The position numbers were made by a program, and so were the translations under genes. Below, in pieces: positions 5,990 to 6,123 of a DNA stretch of 6,123 nt. Source of the DNA: Microcaldota archaeon (lineage in GTDB: Archaea > Micrarchaeota > Micrarchaeia > Anstonellales > J096); NCBI GenBank assembly GCA_026396375.1, contig JAPLWW010000064.1, positions 1 through 6,123 on the forward strand. Reading direction: 5' to 3'. The number at the start of each line of letters is the position of its first letter. Position 1 is the stretch's first letter. The notes below the pieces were generated by a model. That model worked only from the letters and a program-made list of their open reading frames with translations. It was not told the origin of the DNA and ran no database searches.

Positions 5990-6123
5990 ATGAACGAACC
6001 GGCATCCCATTCAGATCCAGCACATCCTTCCCAGCCGCAGCACAAGAAGGGCGAGCCTATTCCCATAAAGAGAGAAAATCCCCTTTCCATCATCAGGCAG
6101 CACCCCCTTTTCTTTGAGATATT
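5990..6123 (+). CDS. N-terminus of unknown protein divergent from padR (runs off right edge)
   Basis: Starts at an ATG with an AGGTGA site 7 nt upstream and stays open to the window end (44 codons plus 2 bases). The visible N-terminus is polar and rich in Pro, His, Ser and Gln (about residues 1-20), then basic (KKGEPIPIKRE), then turns hydrophobic (NPLSIIRQHPLFFEI). This would fit a cytoplasmic N-terminal tail leading into a first membrane segment, as in transporters that are often divergent from PadR genes, but too little is visible to assign a family. Confidence 0.65.
   Translation, partial: MNEPASHSDPAHPSQPQHKKGEPIPIKRENPLSIIRQHPLFFEI

Noticed and set aside
5895..6023. N-terminal extension of PadR by 43 residues
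   Set aside because: It would run through the BRE/TATA promoter and overlap the divergent gene's SD and start; the shorter ATG at 5894 gives normal PadR length and ideal TATA spacing.

Overview
The window reads as archaeal DNA, probably from a small-genome or deeply branching archaeon; I cannot name the lineage from sequence alone. Three things point to archaea. The PadR gene has a purine-rich BRE-like box plus an AT-rich TATA box centred about 26 bp upstream of its ATG, the layout of a leaderless archaeal promoter. Other starts have GGTGA-type Shine-Dalgarno sites matching the archaeal 16S tail. Genes are tightly packed with ATGA stop/start overlaps.

Layout, right to left. At the right edge a + strand gene (5990 to beyond 6123) of unknown function begins behind a good AGGTGA site. 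Divergent from it is a PadR-family regulator (5553-5894, minus). About 95 bp of shared promoter DNA lies between them and holds an inverted repeat and a direct repeat suited to PadR binding. A roughly 200-bp intergenic stretch rich in short inverted repeats follows, with a likely T-tract terminator for padR and candidate TATA boxes for the next unit.

The main unit is a three-gene minus-strand operon joined by two 4-bp ATGA overlaps. (1) A very large SNF2/Swi2-type helicase-like ATPase (1565-5353) carries an unusual insertion between motifs II and III, a shortened methyltransferase-like domain, an AT-hook-like basic patch and a possible C-terminal winged helix. (2) A 355-residue protein (501-1568) is built from five 59-residue tandem repeats. 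(3) A protein cut off by the left edge (1-504) is built from Myb/SANT-like helix-turn-helix repeats with period about 62-65 residues.

Proteins 2 and 3 have different repeat types but share an almost identical first 21 codons, conserved at the nucleotide level (58 of 63 bases). They therefore look like modular repeat arrays attached to a common N-terminal tag. My inference is a DNA-remodelling or DNA-targeting system in which repeat-built DNA-binding proteins work with the SNF2 motor. A role in genome defence, mobile-element biology or chromatin-like regulation is possible, but the sequence does not decide between these.
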